Positions 8,307 to 16,502 of a stretch of 64,000 bases of DNA are shown one piece after another. The notes under the pieces are model-generated. The model made no database searches. It was not told the DNA's origin and saw only the letters and a list, made by a program, of their open reading frames with translations. Where the stretch lies: the NCBI RefSeq assembly GCF_014204895.1, contig NZ_JACHMF010000001.1:5456001-5520000 (forward strand), read 5' to 3'. Source of the DNA: Paractinoplanes abujensis (GTDB lineage: Bacteria > Actinomycetota > Actinomycetes > Mycobacteriales > Micromonosporaceae). Both the position numbers and the translations under genes were made by a program. Numbering within the stretch: position 1 is the first letter of the stretch; every line of letters begins with the position of its first letter.

Positions 8307-9662
8307 CTACTTCGAGGTCAACGTCTCCGCCACGTTCTTGAGGAGCAGGGCCTCGGCGATGCAGACACGCTCGAACTCGCCGAGGTGCAGGCTCTCGTCG
8401 GGGCCGTGGGCCCCCGCGTGCGGGTCCTCGACGCCGGTGACGAGGATCGCGGCCTGCGGGAACAGGTCCTGGAAGGTGGCGATGAAGGGGATCGAGCCGC
8501 CCACGCCCATGTCGACCGGTGCCGTGCCGTCCCACGCCGTACGGAAGGCGGCCCGCGCGGCCTCGTACGCCGGGCCGGTCGCGTCGATCACACACGGCGA
8601 GCCGTCGCTCTCCAGCGTCACTTCGACCTGCGCCCCCCACGGCACGTGCTTCTCGAGGTGGGAGCGGACGGCCGCGTACGCCGACTTGGGGTCGTCGCCG
8701 GGCGCCAGCCGTACGGAAATCTTGGCTTTGGCCGAAGGCTGCAGGGCGTTGGCCGCCTCGAACGTGCGGGGCGCGTCGATGCCGAGCACCGAGATCGACG
8801 GCTTGGTCCAGATGCGGTCGGTGATCGATCCTTTGCCGATCAGTTCGACGCCGTCGAGCATGCCCGCCTCCTGCTGGAAACGGTCGGCCGGGTAGTCGAC
8901 GCTGGCGCCCTCGCGGCCGACCAGCCCGTCGACGGCGACCTCGCCGCTCTCGTCGTGCAGGGTGGTGAGCAGGCGCGCGAGCGTGATCAGGGCGTCGGGC
9001 ACCGGGCCGCCGAACATGCCGCTGTGCACGGCGCTCTTGAGCACCTTGACCTCGGCGAACAGGTTGACCAGGCCGCGCAGCGAGGTGGTCAGGGCGGGCT
9101 GCCCGATGTCCCAGTTGCCGGAGTCGGCGATCACGATCACGTCGGACCGCAGCTCCTCGCGGAATTCTTCGAGGATCGCGTCGAGCGAGTCGGACCCGTA
9201 TTCCTCCTCGCCCTCGACGAAGACGACCACGCCCACGGGCAGCTGGTCGCCGAACGCCCGGAGCGCGGCCACGTGGGCCATCACGCCGGCCTTGTCGTCG
9301 GCGGCGCCGCGGCCGTAAAGCCGGCCGTCCCGCTCGACCGGCTCGAACGGGTCGCTCGTCCACAGCGCCGGGTCGCCGGCGGGCTGCACGTCGTGGTGGG
9401 CGTAGAGCAGCACGGTCGGGGCGCCCGCGGGGGCGGCCTTGCGACCGATCACGGCGGGCTGACCGCCGCGCCGGACGATCTGCGTGTCGAGCCCGCAGCC
9501 GCGCAGCAGTTCGGCCACCGCCTCGGCCGACCGGTCGACCTGCGTGTGGTCGAAGCCCTCGAAGGCGATGCCCGGAATGCGCACCAGCTGTTCCAGGTCG
9601 GCACGGACTCCGGGCATCTCCCGCGCGATCGCGGCGCGCAGATCGGTCTCACTCAACGTCAT
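8307..9662 (-). CDS. M20 family dipeptidase / metallopeptidase
   Basis: 451 residues, of the M20 dipeptidase group. Zinc-site motifs are visible in order: 'LLYAHHDVQPAG' (His, Asp) near residue 85, 'GRGAADDKAG' near 117, and 'VEGEEEYGS' with the catalytic Glu near 150. The lid/dimerisation insertion contains 'HSGMFGGPVPDAL', and a late 'HGPDESLHLGEFE' supplies the final His. It is probably a cytosolic exopeptidase. ATG 9662 is preceded at 7 nt by TAGGAT (minus strand 9675-9670), suggesting leaderless initiation. Confidence 0.92.
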   Translation of the reverse strand: MTLSETDLRAAIAREMPGVRADLEQLVRIPGIAFEGFDHTQVDRSAEAVAELLRGCGLDTQIVRRGGQPAVIGRKAAPAGAPTVLLYAHHDVQPAGDPALWTSDPFEPVERDGRLYGRGAADDKAGVMAHVAALRAFGDQLPVGVVVFVEGEEEYGSDSLDAILEEFREELRSDVIVIADSGNWDIGQPALTTSLRGLVNLFAEVKVLKSAVHSGMFGGPVPDALITLARLLTTLHDESGEVAVDGLVGREGASVDYPADRFQQEAGMLDGVELIGKGSITDRIWTKPSISVLGIDAPRTFEAANALQPSAKAKISVRLAPGDDPKSAYAAVRSHLEKHVPWGAQVEVTLESDGSPCVIDATGPAYEAARAAFRTAWDGTAPVDMGVGGSIPFIATFQDLFPQAAILVTGVEDPHAGAHGPDESLHLGEFERVCIAEALLLKNVAETLTSK

Positions 9663-9683
9663 ATGAGTGATCCTAAGGGTCGT

Positions 9684-10745
9684 TCAGGACTCGTTGTCGT
9701 CCGTGCGTCCGCGGCGGGAGGCGTCGCCCATCCATCCGCGGGCGCCCCGAGCTGCGGATCCGGCCAAGTCGGCCGCGCCGTCGCCCAGTTTGCGCAAAAG
9801 CCCGACCAGCGGGTCCTGCGAGTTGTTGAAGCTTTCCCGGTACGAGTTGGCGGCGGCCTTCACGTCGTCGGTCACCGAGGCGTCGCCGTCGGAGTCGCGT
9901 CGCGGGTAGTCGCCGCCGAGGATCTCCGCGTATGCCCCCGAGTCGATCCACTTGCGCAGCTCGGCCGCGCGGGCCACGGGGAACGGGTGGGTGCTCCACG
10001 CCGTCATGCCGATCTTGTGGATGCTGTCGCGCAGGTCGCCGCCGCTCTCGTACTCCGCGGCCTGCTCGAGGAACGCCGTCGTGTCGATCTGCGACAGGTC
10101 GCCGCCGCCGGCCAGCTTCATCAGCAGGCGCGTGGAGGCGGCCGGGTCCTGACCGGCGAGCAGCCCGGCGCGGTCGGCGGAGAGTTCGGCCTTGCGCCAC
10201 CACTCGAACATCGCCGCGATGATGGCCCGCAGCGCGATCGCACCGACCGGCAGCCAGCTCAGGTTGGCCGCCCAGCGGGTGAGGATCATCATGATCGTCT
10301 TGTAGACGGCGTGGCCGCTGCGGACGTGGCCGATCTCGTGGCCCAGCATCGCGCGCAGCTCGTCGTCGTCCAGCCGCTCGACGGCGCCCGTCGTGATCAC
10401 GATGAACGGCTTGTCGAGGCCGATCGCGGACCCGTTGATGATCGGGTCCTGGCTGACGAAGAGCTCGGGCAGCTCGGCCACGTCGAGGGTGGTCGCGGCC
10501 TCGGTGAAGCGCTGGTAGACCCGCGGATACTGCCGGTGGTCGACGCGGATCGCCCCGGCCAGGAACTGCAGCCGGAAACCGCGCTCGTTCCACATGCCGA
10601 AGAACGCCTTGACCACGTCGTCGAAGCCGCGCAGCTCGCGCAGGGCGGTCAGCGCGCCGCGGTCGGCCGGGTGTTCCCAGGCCCGCGAGCTGATGCCGGT
10701 CAGCGTGATCCGCCGGCGCACCGGGCGGTTCTCTTCGTCGGTCAT
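9684..10745 (-). CDS. M48 family metallopeptidase
   Basis: 353 residues. The zinc motif HEIGH is at about 136-140, followed by 'VRSGHAVYKT'; a downstream 'RRAELSADRAGLLAGQ'-type Glu/Asp motif supplies the third ligand. A hydrophobic stretch around 150-180 may be one or two membrane helices. A C-terminal region after ~300 is Arg/Asp/Gly-rich. The family includes HtpX/Ste24-like proteases. The start is taken at ATG 10745 (AAGGGG upstream), not at the longer ATG 10754. It overlaps the uridine kinase stop as ATGA, so the two genes are translationally coupled. Confidence 0.88.
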   Translation of the reverse strand: MTDEENRPVRRRITLTGISSRAWEHPADRGALTALRELRGFDDVVKAFFGMWNERGFRLQFLAGAIRVDHRQYPRVYQRFTEAATTLDVAELPELFVSQDPIINGSAIGLDKPFIVITTGAVERLDDDELRAMLGHEIGHVRSGHAVYKTIMMILTRWAANLSWLPVGAIALRAIIAAMFEWWRKAELSADRAGLLAGQDPAASTRLLMKLAGGGDLSQIDTTAFLEQAAEYESGGDLRDSIHKIGMTAWSTHPFPVARAAELRKWIDSGAYAEILGGDYPRRDSDGDASVTDDVKAAANSYRESFNNSQDPLVGLLRKLGDGAADLAGSAARGARGWMGDASRRGRTDDNES

Positions 10746-11341
10746 CGTGCCCACCCCTTCGAGAATGTGCCCTCGGCGGCCTGTGTCGCGCCGTCGACGA
10801 TCAGGTCGGCGTGTGCGGCCGTCTCGTCCACGGCGAAATGCCGGTCCTCGGCGGCCCGCCAGCGCCCAAGGTACTTCCGATAGGCAAGGCTGTCGTCCCC
10901 GTCGCGCACGATCGCGCGATCCCAGCGAAGCCGGGCCGGGGCGTCGACGAAAACGGCCAGGGTCAGTTCGGGACGAATGTCGCGCCGGGCGGCGCTCACC
11001 CCTTCCAGCAGGACGGCTTCCGCGGCGTTGACCGTCACCGGCGTACCGGAAAAATCACCTTTGACCCAGTTGTACGGCCGATAGGTGGCCGCCTCGCCCG
11101 CCCGCAGCGGAGCCAGGACTTCTTGCTCCAGCCGGGTCCAGAACGTGAACTGGTCGTCCCAGCCGTCGAGCAGATCGTCCGTGTGCACGACGGGGCAGGC
11201 CAGCGCGGTGGCCAGCTGACCGGCGAACCGGGTCTTCCCCGCGCCGCTCGGCCCGTCCACGGCGATCAGGCGGGTGCGGCCGAGGCGGGGCGGGCGAGTC
11301 AGCACGTACGCCGCCAGCTCGCGAAACGACTGCTCAGGCAC
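10742..11341 (-). CDS. Uridine kinase-like P-loop protein
   Basis: 199 residues. Walker A GPSGAGKT is at about 30-37, '[12 protein letters not shown]' follows, and a 'LLEGVSAAR' strand and '[18 protein letters not shown]' lid are as in the uridine kinase/phosphoribulokinase group. It probably phosphorylates a nucleoside or related small molecule, and the substrate is not determined by sequence. The GTG start at 11341 overlaps the end of cobQ by 8 nt, and its stop overlaps the M48 gene. It therefore belongs to the cobD-cobQ transcription unit, although no cobalamin role is evident. Confidence 0.85.
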   Translation of the reverse strand: MPEQSFRELAAYVLTRPPRLGRTRLIAVDGPSGAGKTRFAGQLATALACPVVHTDDLLDGWDDQFTFWTRLEQEVLAPLRAGEAATYRPYNWVKGDFSGTPVTVNAAEAVLLEGVSAARRDIRPELTLAVFVDAPARLRWDRAIVRDGDDSLAYRKYLGRWRAAEDRHFAVDETAAHADLIVDGATQAAEGTFSKGWAR

Positions 11342-12872
11342 GCGCCGGGGCCCCGGGTGGCAGGAACGGCAGGCCCCGGACCGGCCCGTCCTCGATCAAC
11401 CGCAGCAGCGCGGCGGTGTCGACATGCTCCTCCACCAGATCCCCCAAAAGGTCAAGGGCGGTTTCCCGTACGGCGGTGAAGCTCGTGCCCGGCGCGACAG
11501 TGAAGCCGGTGCGACCCGCCTGACGTGCGGCCGCGGTCAGGAAGCGGCGCCGGAATTCGTCGGACTCGAAGGCGCCGTGCCAGTGGGTGCCGAAAACGTT
11601 GCGCTCGGCGGCACCCTCGGGGCGGCCATCGGCGTACCGGAGCAAGGGTGGGGAATGGGATTTGGTGACGACGCCGTGATGGATCTCGTAGCCCGCGACG
11701 GGGGCACCCAGGGCCTCGCCGTGCGAGCGGGCGAGTGTCTTGGCCCGCTCGAAGGTGATCTCGACGGGCAGCAGACCCAGACCCCGTACGTGGCCACGGC
11801 CGCTCTCGACCTCGTCGTGGATCGACTCGGCCAGCATCTGGAAGCCGCCGCAGATGCCGAGCAGCGGTTTCCCGGCGGCCGCGTGCGCCTCGACCGCGCC
11901 GGCCAGACCCGTGTCGCGCAGCCAGGCCAGGTCGGACACGGTCGCCTTGGAGCCGGGGAGCACCACCAGGTCGGCGTCGATGAGCTCGGCCGGGTCGGTG
12001 GTGAAGCGCACCCGCACGCCCGGCTCGGCGCCCAAAGCCTCGGCGTCGGTGGCGTTGGAAAGTCTCGGCAGCCGGACGACGGCTACGCGTAGCCACTCGG
12101 TTCCCCGAGGACCCGTCGTCATGAGCGTCCGATCAGCGGCATAAGACAGCGAATCCTCGCCGTCGACCCCAACGCCTTCCTCGTACGGCAGGACACCGAG
12201 CACGGGCCGGCCAGCGCTCGCGGTGATCATGTCGAGGCCGGGCCGGAGAATCTCGCGGCTGCCGCGGAACTTGTTGATCACGAACCCGGCGATCAAGGCC
12301 TGATCCTCCGCGCTGAGCAGCGCGACCGTTCCCAGGAAAGCCGCGAAGACACCACCCCGGTCGATGTCCCCCACCACGATCGCCGGGAAATTCGCGTGCC
12401 GGGCCAGCCCCATGTTGACGAAGTCGCCGTCGCGCAGATTGATCTCGGCCGGGCTGCCGGCGCCCTCACAGATCACCGCGTCGAATTCCGTACGCAACTC
12501 GGCCAGGGCGGCGTACGCGGTTTCGGCCAGCCGCGGCTTCATCGAGCGGTAGTTGCCCGCGGTGACCGTGTCGACCGCCTCGCCGAGCAGCACGACCTGG
12601 CTCGACCGGTCACTGCCCGGCTTGAGCAGCACCGGGTTGAAACGCAGGTCAGGCGCCACCCCGGCCGCCGCGGCCTGCATCGCCTGAGCCCGCCCGATCT
12701 CCCCGCCGCGGCCGTCCGGGCCGACGACGACCACCGAGTTGTTCGACATGTTCTGCGCCTTGAACGGGGCCACCTTCACCCCGCGGCGCCGCAACCAGCG
12801 GCAGAGACCCGCCGTGAGGACGCTCTTGCCCGCGTCCGAGGTCGTGCCGGCGACCAGAAGCCCGCCGCTCAC
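11334..12872 (-). CDS. cobQ: Cobyric acid synthase
   Basis: 512 residues. It performs the four glutamine-dependent amidations of adenosylcobyrinate a,c-diamide to adenosylcobyric acid. The N-terminal synthetase domain has the P-loop 'GTTSDAGKS' (9-17) and '[11 protein letters not shown]' (36-46). The C-terminal class I amidotransferase keeps Cys341 in 'GICGGFQ' and histidines in 'EIHHG' and 'FGTHWHG'. It is therefore intact, unlike the CobB-like protein at 1600-3057. GTG 12872 overlaps the cobD stop as GTGA; the longer reading to 13082 only antisenses cobD. Confidence 0.95.
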   Translation of the reverse strand: MSGGLLVAGTTSDAGKSVLTAGLCRWLRRRGVKVAPFKAQNMSNNSVVVVGPDGRGGEIGRAQAMQAAAAGVAPDLRFNPVLLKPGSDRSSQVVLLGEAVDTVTAGNYRSMKPRLAETAYAALAELRTEFDAVICEGAGSPAEINLRDGDFVNMGLARHANFPAIVVGDIDRGGVFAAFLGTVALLSAEDQALIAGFVINKFRGSREILRPGLDMITASAGRPVLGVLPYEEGVGVDGEDSLSYAADRTLMTTGPRGTEWLRVAVVRLPRLSNATDAEALGAEPGVRVRFTTDPAELIDADLVVLPGSKATVSDLAWLRDTGLAGAVEAHAAAGKPLLGICGGFQMLAESIHDEVESGRGHVRGLGLLPVEITFERAKTLARSHGEALGAPVAGYEIHHGVVTKSHSPPLLRYADGRPEGAAERNVFGTHWHGAFESDEFRRRFLTAAARQAGRTGFTVAPGTSFTAVRETALDLLGDLVEEHVDTAALLRLIEDGPVRGLPFLPPGAPARA

Positions 12873-13987
12873 CGCCGCACCGCTCCGCGCACCAGCGCCA
12901 CGCCCGCGGCCAGCGCGGCCGCGGCCAGCCCGACCGCACCCGAGACACGGGCGGCCCGCCGCAGATGAACAGCCGCGGGGCGCGGGCCGTCCCCCAGAAA
13001 AGGCCTGGTCTCGCTCCGTCCGAAATAGACGTTGCGGCCCCCCAGCCGCACGCCCAGGGCCCCCGCCATCGCCGACTCGCACTGCCCGGCATTGGGCGAC
13101 GGGTGATCGTTGCGATCACGGCGCCAGACCCGCAACGTCTCGGCCGGCGACCCGCCCGCCACCGGCGCGACCGCCACGGTCAGCAGCCCCGTCAACCGCG
13201 ACGGCACCAGATTGAGCCCGTCGTCGAGCCGCGCCGCCGCCGTGCCGAACCGGGCATACCGCGGCGACCGGTGCCCGACCATCGCGTCGAGGGTGTTGGC
13301 GGCCCGATAGGCAAGCAGGCCCGGCAGCCCCAGCACACCGCCCCAGACCAGCGGCGCGACCACGGCATCGGACGTGTTCTCGGCCACCGACTCCACTGTC
13401 GCCCGGGCCAGCTCGGACTCGTCCAGACCCGACGGATCACGTCCGCACAGGTGGTTGAGCCGGCCTCGCGCCGAGTCGAGATCGCCGCCGGCCAGATGCC
13501 CGGCCATGATCCGCGACTCCCGCCGCAGGGTGCGGCCGCCCAGCACGGTCCACGTGACACCGGCCACCAGCGCGGTCCGCGCCGGCGGCACCCGCTTGGT
13601 GGCCGCGGCCGCCGCCAGCCCGGCCAGGGCCGGAACCCCGACGGCGATCGCCGTGAACGCCGCCCCGGCCGTGCGGTTGTCCTTGTAGATCCGCTTCTCC
13701 AGCGCCGCGGCGGCCGTTCCGAAGCCCGCCACCGGGTGGAACCGGCGCGGATCGCCGAACACCGCGTCGAGCAGGTAGCCGGCCGCCAGCCCGGCGGCGT
13801 CGGCTGTGCCGGGTCGGATGGCGGCCCGGCCCCAGGAACGGGCTGCCGTTCCGGCCAGGTGGGCCGCGAACCGGGCCGGTGTTCCGGCCCGCTGGGCCGC
13901 GAACCGGGCGGAAGATCCCGCCCCGCGGACCGCTTTGCTGATCACGGACCCTGTCCAGGGCCCCGCCCCCGCCCCCGCCGCCACCAC
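12869..13987 (-). CDS. cobD: Adenosylcobinamide-phosphate synthase
   Basis: 372 residues, CobD/CbiB family, an integral membrane enzyme attaching the aminopropanol(-phosphate) arm to adenosylcobyric acid. Family motifs are '[19 protein letters not shown]', '[16 protein letters not shown]', '[15 protein letters not shown]' and '[20 protein letters not shown]', with several hydrophobic helices. The first ~55 residues carry two or three copies of an 'ARFAA..AGT' motif absent from most homologues. GTG 13987 is preferred because AAAGGA lies 7 nt upstream; another candidate is GTG 13945. It overlaps cobQ by GTGA. Confidence 0.93.
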   Translation of the reverse strand: MVAAGAGAGPWTGSVISKAVRGAGSSARFAAQRAGTPARFAAHLAGTAARSWGRAAIRPGTADAAGLAAGYLLDAVFGDPRRFHPVAGFGTAAAALEKRIYKDNRTAGAAFTAIAVGVPALAGLAAAAATKRVPPARTALVAGVTWTVLGGRTLRRESRIMAGHLAGGDLDSARGRLNHLCGRDPSGLDESELARATVESVAENTSDAVVAPLVWGGVLGLPGLLAYRAANTLDAMVGHRSPRYARFGTAAARLDDGLNLVPSRLTGLLTVAVAPVAGGSPAETLRVWRRDRNDHPSPNAGQCESAMAGALGVRLGGRNVYFGRSETRPFLGDGPRPAAVHLRRAARVSGAVGLAAAALAAGVALVRGAVRR

Positions 13988-14027
13988 ACCTGGATCCTTT
14001 CGGTGATCTTCTGTTGCCGTTACTCGA

Positions 14028-14489
14028 TCATGGGCACAGGTCGCAGACCCATACCGGGATTTCCAGCGACCCCGCATCGGGCCCGTCCGGTATCGGCACC
14101 GGGTCGAACTCCCCCCACACGATCGCCCCCGGCGCCCTGTCCTCGAGGAATTCGACGACGATGGCCCGCAGGTCCTCCGTCGTCCGGTACTTCTCGGCGA
14201 ACGGCAGTTCGTCCCCCCGGCACGAGGCCGTCGAGCACCGCAGCTGCCCCGCTTGTAAGTCGTGCCACACGTAGAACGTCGCCGGCCCGGCATGCCCGGC
14301 CTCGGCGACCTGGTCGCGCAGCCGGACGGCCGTCTCCTCGAAGGCGGTCACCACCTCCTCGGCCGACAGGCCCATGCGCTCGTGCGGCGGAGCGCCGAAC
14401 CAGCTGGTGTTGGCGGTCTCGGTGTCCTGGTCGTGCGGGGCGAGCACGAGTGTCTCGCCCGCGATCGCGCGGATCTCCTTCAACAGCAC
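14028..14489 (-). CDS. Conserved hypothetical protein
   Basis: 153 residues starting at GTG 14489 ('VLLKEIRAIAGETLVLAPHDQDTE'). I recognise no domain. It contains a CxxxxC pair ('LRCSTASC') and a C-terminal 'CDLCP' that could hold a metal or disulfide. The rest is acidic and soluble. It lies 40 nt upstream of cobD on the same strand. A longer reading to 14552 adds low-quality sequence. Confidence 0.65.
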   Translation of the reverse strand: MLLKEIRAIAGETLVLAPHDQDTETANTSWFGAPPHERMGLSAEEVVTAFEETAVRLRDQVAEAGHAGPATFYVWHDLQAGQLRCSTASCRGDELPFAEKYRTTEDLRAIVVEFLEDRAPGAIVWGEFDPVPIPDGPDAGSLEIPVWVCDLCP

Positions 14490-14691
14490 GCGACCCAGTC
14501 TGCCGGTCGACCCCGGGCGGGGACCAACCGGGCAGGTCGGCCGGGCGGCCAATACCCGGGCACGATCGGACCACCCCGTTCGGGGGTCATGTCATCCGTC
14601 AGCCGTAATCGGGCCTGGGGAAACCGATTCAGCAGGACGCCGTCCGGGGGTGGTCCGGCCGCCGCACGACGGCCGGGCCACCGGGCCGGGA

Positions 14692-15261
14692 TCAGGCCGC
14701 GACGGGCTCCTTCCGGTTGCGGCGGGTGCGCCGGGCCGGGGCCGGCTCGTCGGCGGTCAGCCGTTCCACCTCGAGCGCGATCTCTTCGTCGGTGGGCGCC
14801 CCACCCGGTTCCTGCTCCGTGGGGACGTCGGCGAACGCCGGCGCCTCCACCACTTCTTCGGCGTGGTCGTCGGCCGCGGTCAGGTTCGGCCCGTTCGCCG
14901 TGCGTCGGGTGAAGGTGCCCTGCCCCCGGGCCATGTCATGACCGATCGAGAAGGCCTCCATCTCGTACGAGACCCGGGGGTTGCCTTCGTCGTCCTTCCA
15001 GTCGCGGGTGTAGAGGCGCCCGTAGACGATCACGGGATCGCCGACGGAGATCGACGCGATGACGCTCTCGGCCAGCCGGCGCCATGCGGTCACGCGGATG
15101 CGCAGGCTGTTGCCGTCGATCCAGCTGTTGTTCTCGCGGTCGAAGCGGCGCGCGTGGGACGCGATCCGGAAGTTGGCGACGACCGAGTCGGGGGTCTCGA
15201 AGCGCCGCCATTCGGGGGCGGTCAGGACGTTGCCCACGACGACGAGGTTGGTGTCGAACAC
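14692..15261 (-). CDS. ssb: Single-stranded DNA-binding protein paralogue (SsbB-like)
   Basis: 189 residues. The N-terminal ~115 residues are an OB-fold SSB ('VFDTNLVVVGNVLTAPEWRR', 'ANFRIASHARRFD', 'VTAWRRLAESV', 'GDPVIVYGRLYTRDW'). The C-terminal ~75 residues are acidic and disordered, but end in 'RRNRKEPVAA' rather than the DDDIPF-type tip that recruits partner proteins. This resembles the second SSB (SsbB) of streptomycetes, used in chromosome segregation or competence-like processes, rather than the replicative copy. GTG 15261 has GGAGG at 6 nt. Two DnaA boxes lie about 80 nt upstream. Confidence 0.93.
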   Translation of the reverse strand: MFDTNLVVVGNVLTAPEWRRFETPDSVVANFRIASHARRFDRENNSWIDGNSLRIRVTAWRRLAESVIASISVGDPVIVYGRLYTRDWKDDEGNPRVSYEMEAFSIGHDMARGQGTFTRRTANGPNLTAADDHAEEVVEAPAFADVPTEQEPGGAPTDEEIALEVERLTADEPAPARRTRRNRKEPVAA

Positions 15262-15341
15262 TGGTGACCTCCAGGTGTGTGTCGGTGAGGCCGGAAGCTT
15301 CCCGCTCGCGGGGCGGTCCTGGGGGATCTCGGGGCCGGGGC

Positions 15342-15369
15342 TGTGGACAAGGTGGGGGCCTGTGGACAA
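15342..15369 (-). promoter_or_regulatory. Two DnaA boxes upstream of ssb
   Basis: TGTGGACAA occurs at 15342-15350 and again at 15361-15369, i.e. two perfect TTGTCCACA boxes on the minus strand, 19 bp start to start, oriented with ssb transcription. They lie between divergent ssb and the hydrolase gene. Confidence 0.75.
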
Positions 15370-15434
15370 CCGCCGCGGGCCGGCCCGTTTCTGATATGGC
15401 GCGCCGGCGCGTACCGGTCGGTAGCCTGGGGCGC

Positions 15435-16436
15435 GTGGAGATCGACGTCCTGGGACCGCCCTACGAGCGGCACACCATCGACCTGGGCCGCGACGACGAG
15501 GGCGAGGTGGTGGCCACGCTGGTGCGGCGGCGCGCCGACGTGCCTTCGCGCCGGGCTGTGCTTTACGTCCACGGTTTCGTGGACTATTTCTTTCAGACCC
15601 ATCTGGCCGACTTCTTCGTCGAGCGCGGCTGGGATTTCTACGCGATCGACCTGCGCAAGTACGGGCGTAGCCTGCTCCCCCATCAGACCCCGAACTTCGC
15701 GCGCAGCCTGACCGATTACTTCCCGGAGCTGGACGAGTCGGCGCGCATCATCCGCGAACAGGACGGCCACGATCAGCTGCTGGTGGCGGGGCATTCCACG
15801 GGCGGCTTGATCACGTCGCTGTGGTCGCATGCGCGGCAGCGGCAGGGCATCGTGGACGGATTGTTCCTGAACAGCCCGTTCTTCGATTTCAATGTGCCTT
15901 GGCTGGTGCGGCGTCCGCTGATGGCGGCGACGATCGCGGCTACTCGCCGCACGCCGTACCGGAAAATTCCGATGGCTTCGCTGGGCCTTTACGGGCAGAG
16001 CCTGCACACCGATCACCATGGCGAATGGACTTACGACCTGGCGTGGAAGCCGGTGCTCGGTTTCCCGGTCACGACGGGCTGGCTGGAGGCGATCCGCCGA
16101 GGTCAGCGACGGTTGCGGGCCGGGCTGGGGATCGACGCCCCGGTGCTGGTGGCCTGTTCCACCCGTACGTTCAAGGGCCGCGCCTGGCACGAGGATCTGC
16201 TCACCAGCGATTCCGTGCTCGACGTTGAGCACATTGTGCGCTGGGCCCCGCGCCTGGGGCCGCGGGTGACGATCGCCCGGTTCGACGGCGGCATGCACGA
16301 TCTCACGCTGTCCGGCCAGGACGTGCGGGGCGAGGTCTTCCGCGAATTGGCTCGGTGGGCTGACGCATTCCTGCCGCCGCCGGGCACGCCCGCGATCGAC
16401 ATTCCCCCGGCGCCGGAGGACAAGCAAAACGCTTAA
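15435..16436 (+). CDS. Alpha/beta hydrolase (monoacylglycerol lipase-like)
   Basis: 333 residues. The fold is shown by 'AVLYVHGFVDYF' (oxyanion HG motif), the nucleophile elbow 'GHSTGG', an acid residue in the 'VLVACSTRT' region and a late His in 'FDGGMHDLTLSG'. Such serine hydrolases act on lysophospholipids or monoacylglycerols; the substrate here is unknown. TAGCCT at 15422-15427, 7 nt before GTG 15435, suggests leaderless transcription. A longer open frame upstream overlaps the DnaA boxes and the ssb gene and is not conserved. Confidence 0.88.
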   Translation: MEIDVLGPPYERHTIDLGRDDEGEVVATLVRRRADVPSRRAVLYVHGFVDYFFQTHLADFFVERGWDFYAIDLRKYGRSLLPHQTPNFARSLTDYFPELDESARIIREQDGHDQLLVAGHSTGGLITSLWSHARQRQGIVDGLFLNSPFFDFNVPWLVRRPLMAATIAATRRTPYRKIPMASLGLYGQSLHTDHHGEWTYDLAWKPVLGFPVTTGWLEAIRRGQRRLRAGLGIDAPVLVACSTRTFKGRAWHEDLLTSDSVLDVEHIVRWAPRLGPRVTIARFDGGMHDLTLSGQDVRGEVFRELARWADAFLPPPGTPAIDIPPAPEDKQNA

Positions 16437-16470
16437 CAGTCAGGACCGGGCCGCTGGGAAAATCCGAATG

Positions 16471-16502
16471 ATTCCGAACATGGATTGCTATCGTTCCGGA
16501 AT
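16471..16502 (+). promoter_or_regulatory. Inverted repeat around the -10 of the STAND regulator gene
   Basis: ATTCCGAAC (16471-16479) and GTTCCGGAAT (16493-16502) form an inverted repeat with a one-base gap and a 13-nt spacer. The spacer holds TATCGT (16489-16494), a possible -10 placed 6 nt before ATG 16501. It could be an operator, possibly autoregulatory. Confidence 0.45.

Noticed and set aside
8175..10883. 902-codon plus-strand open frame
   Set aside because: Antisense of the M20 and M48 peptidase genes; long only because of high GC.
12869..13987. Cobalamin riboswitch upstream of the cob genes
   Set aside because: The short gaps upstream of cobD and of the CobB-like gene contain no B12-box-like sequence that I can recognise.
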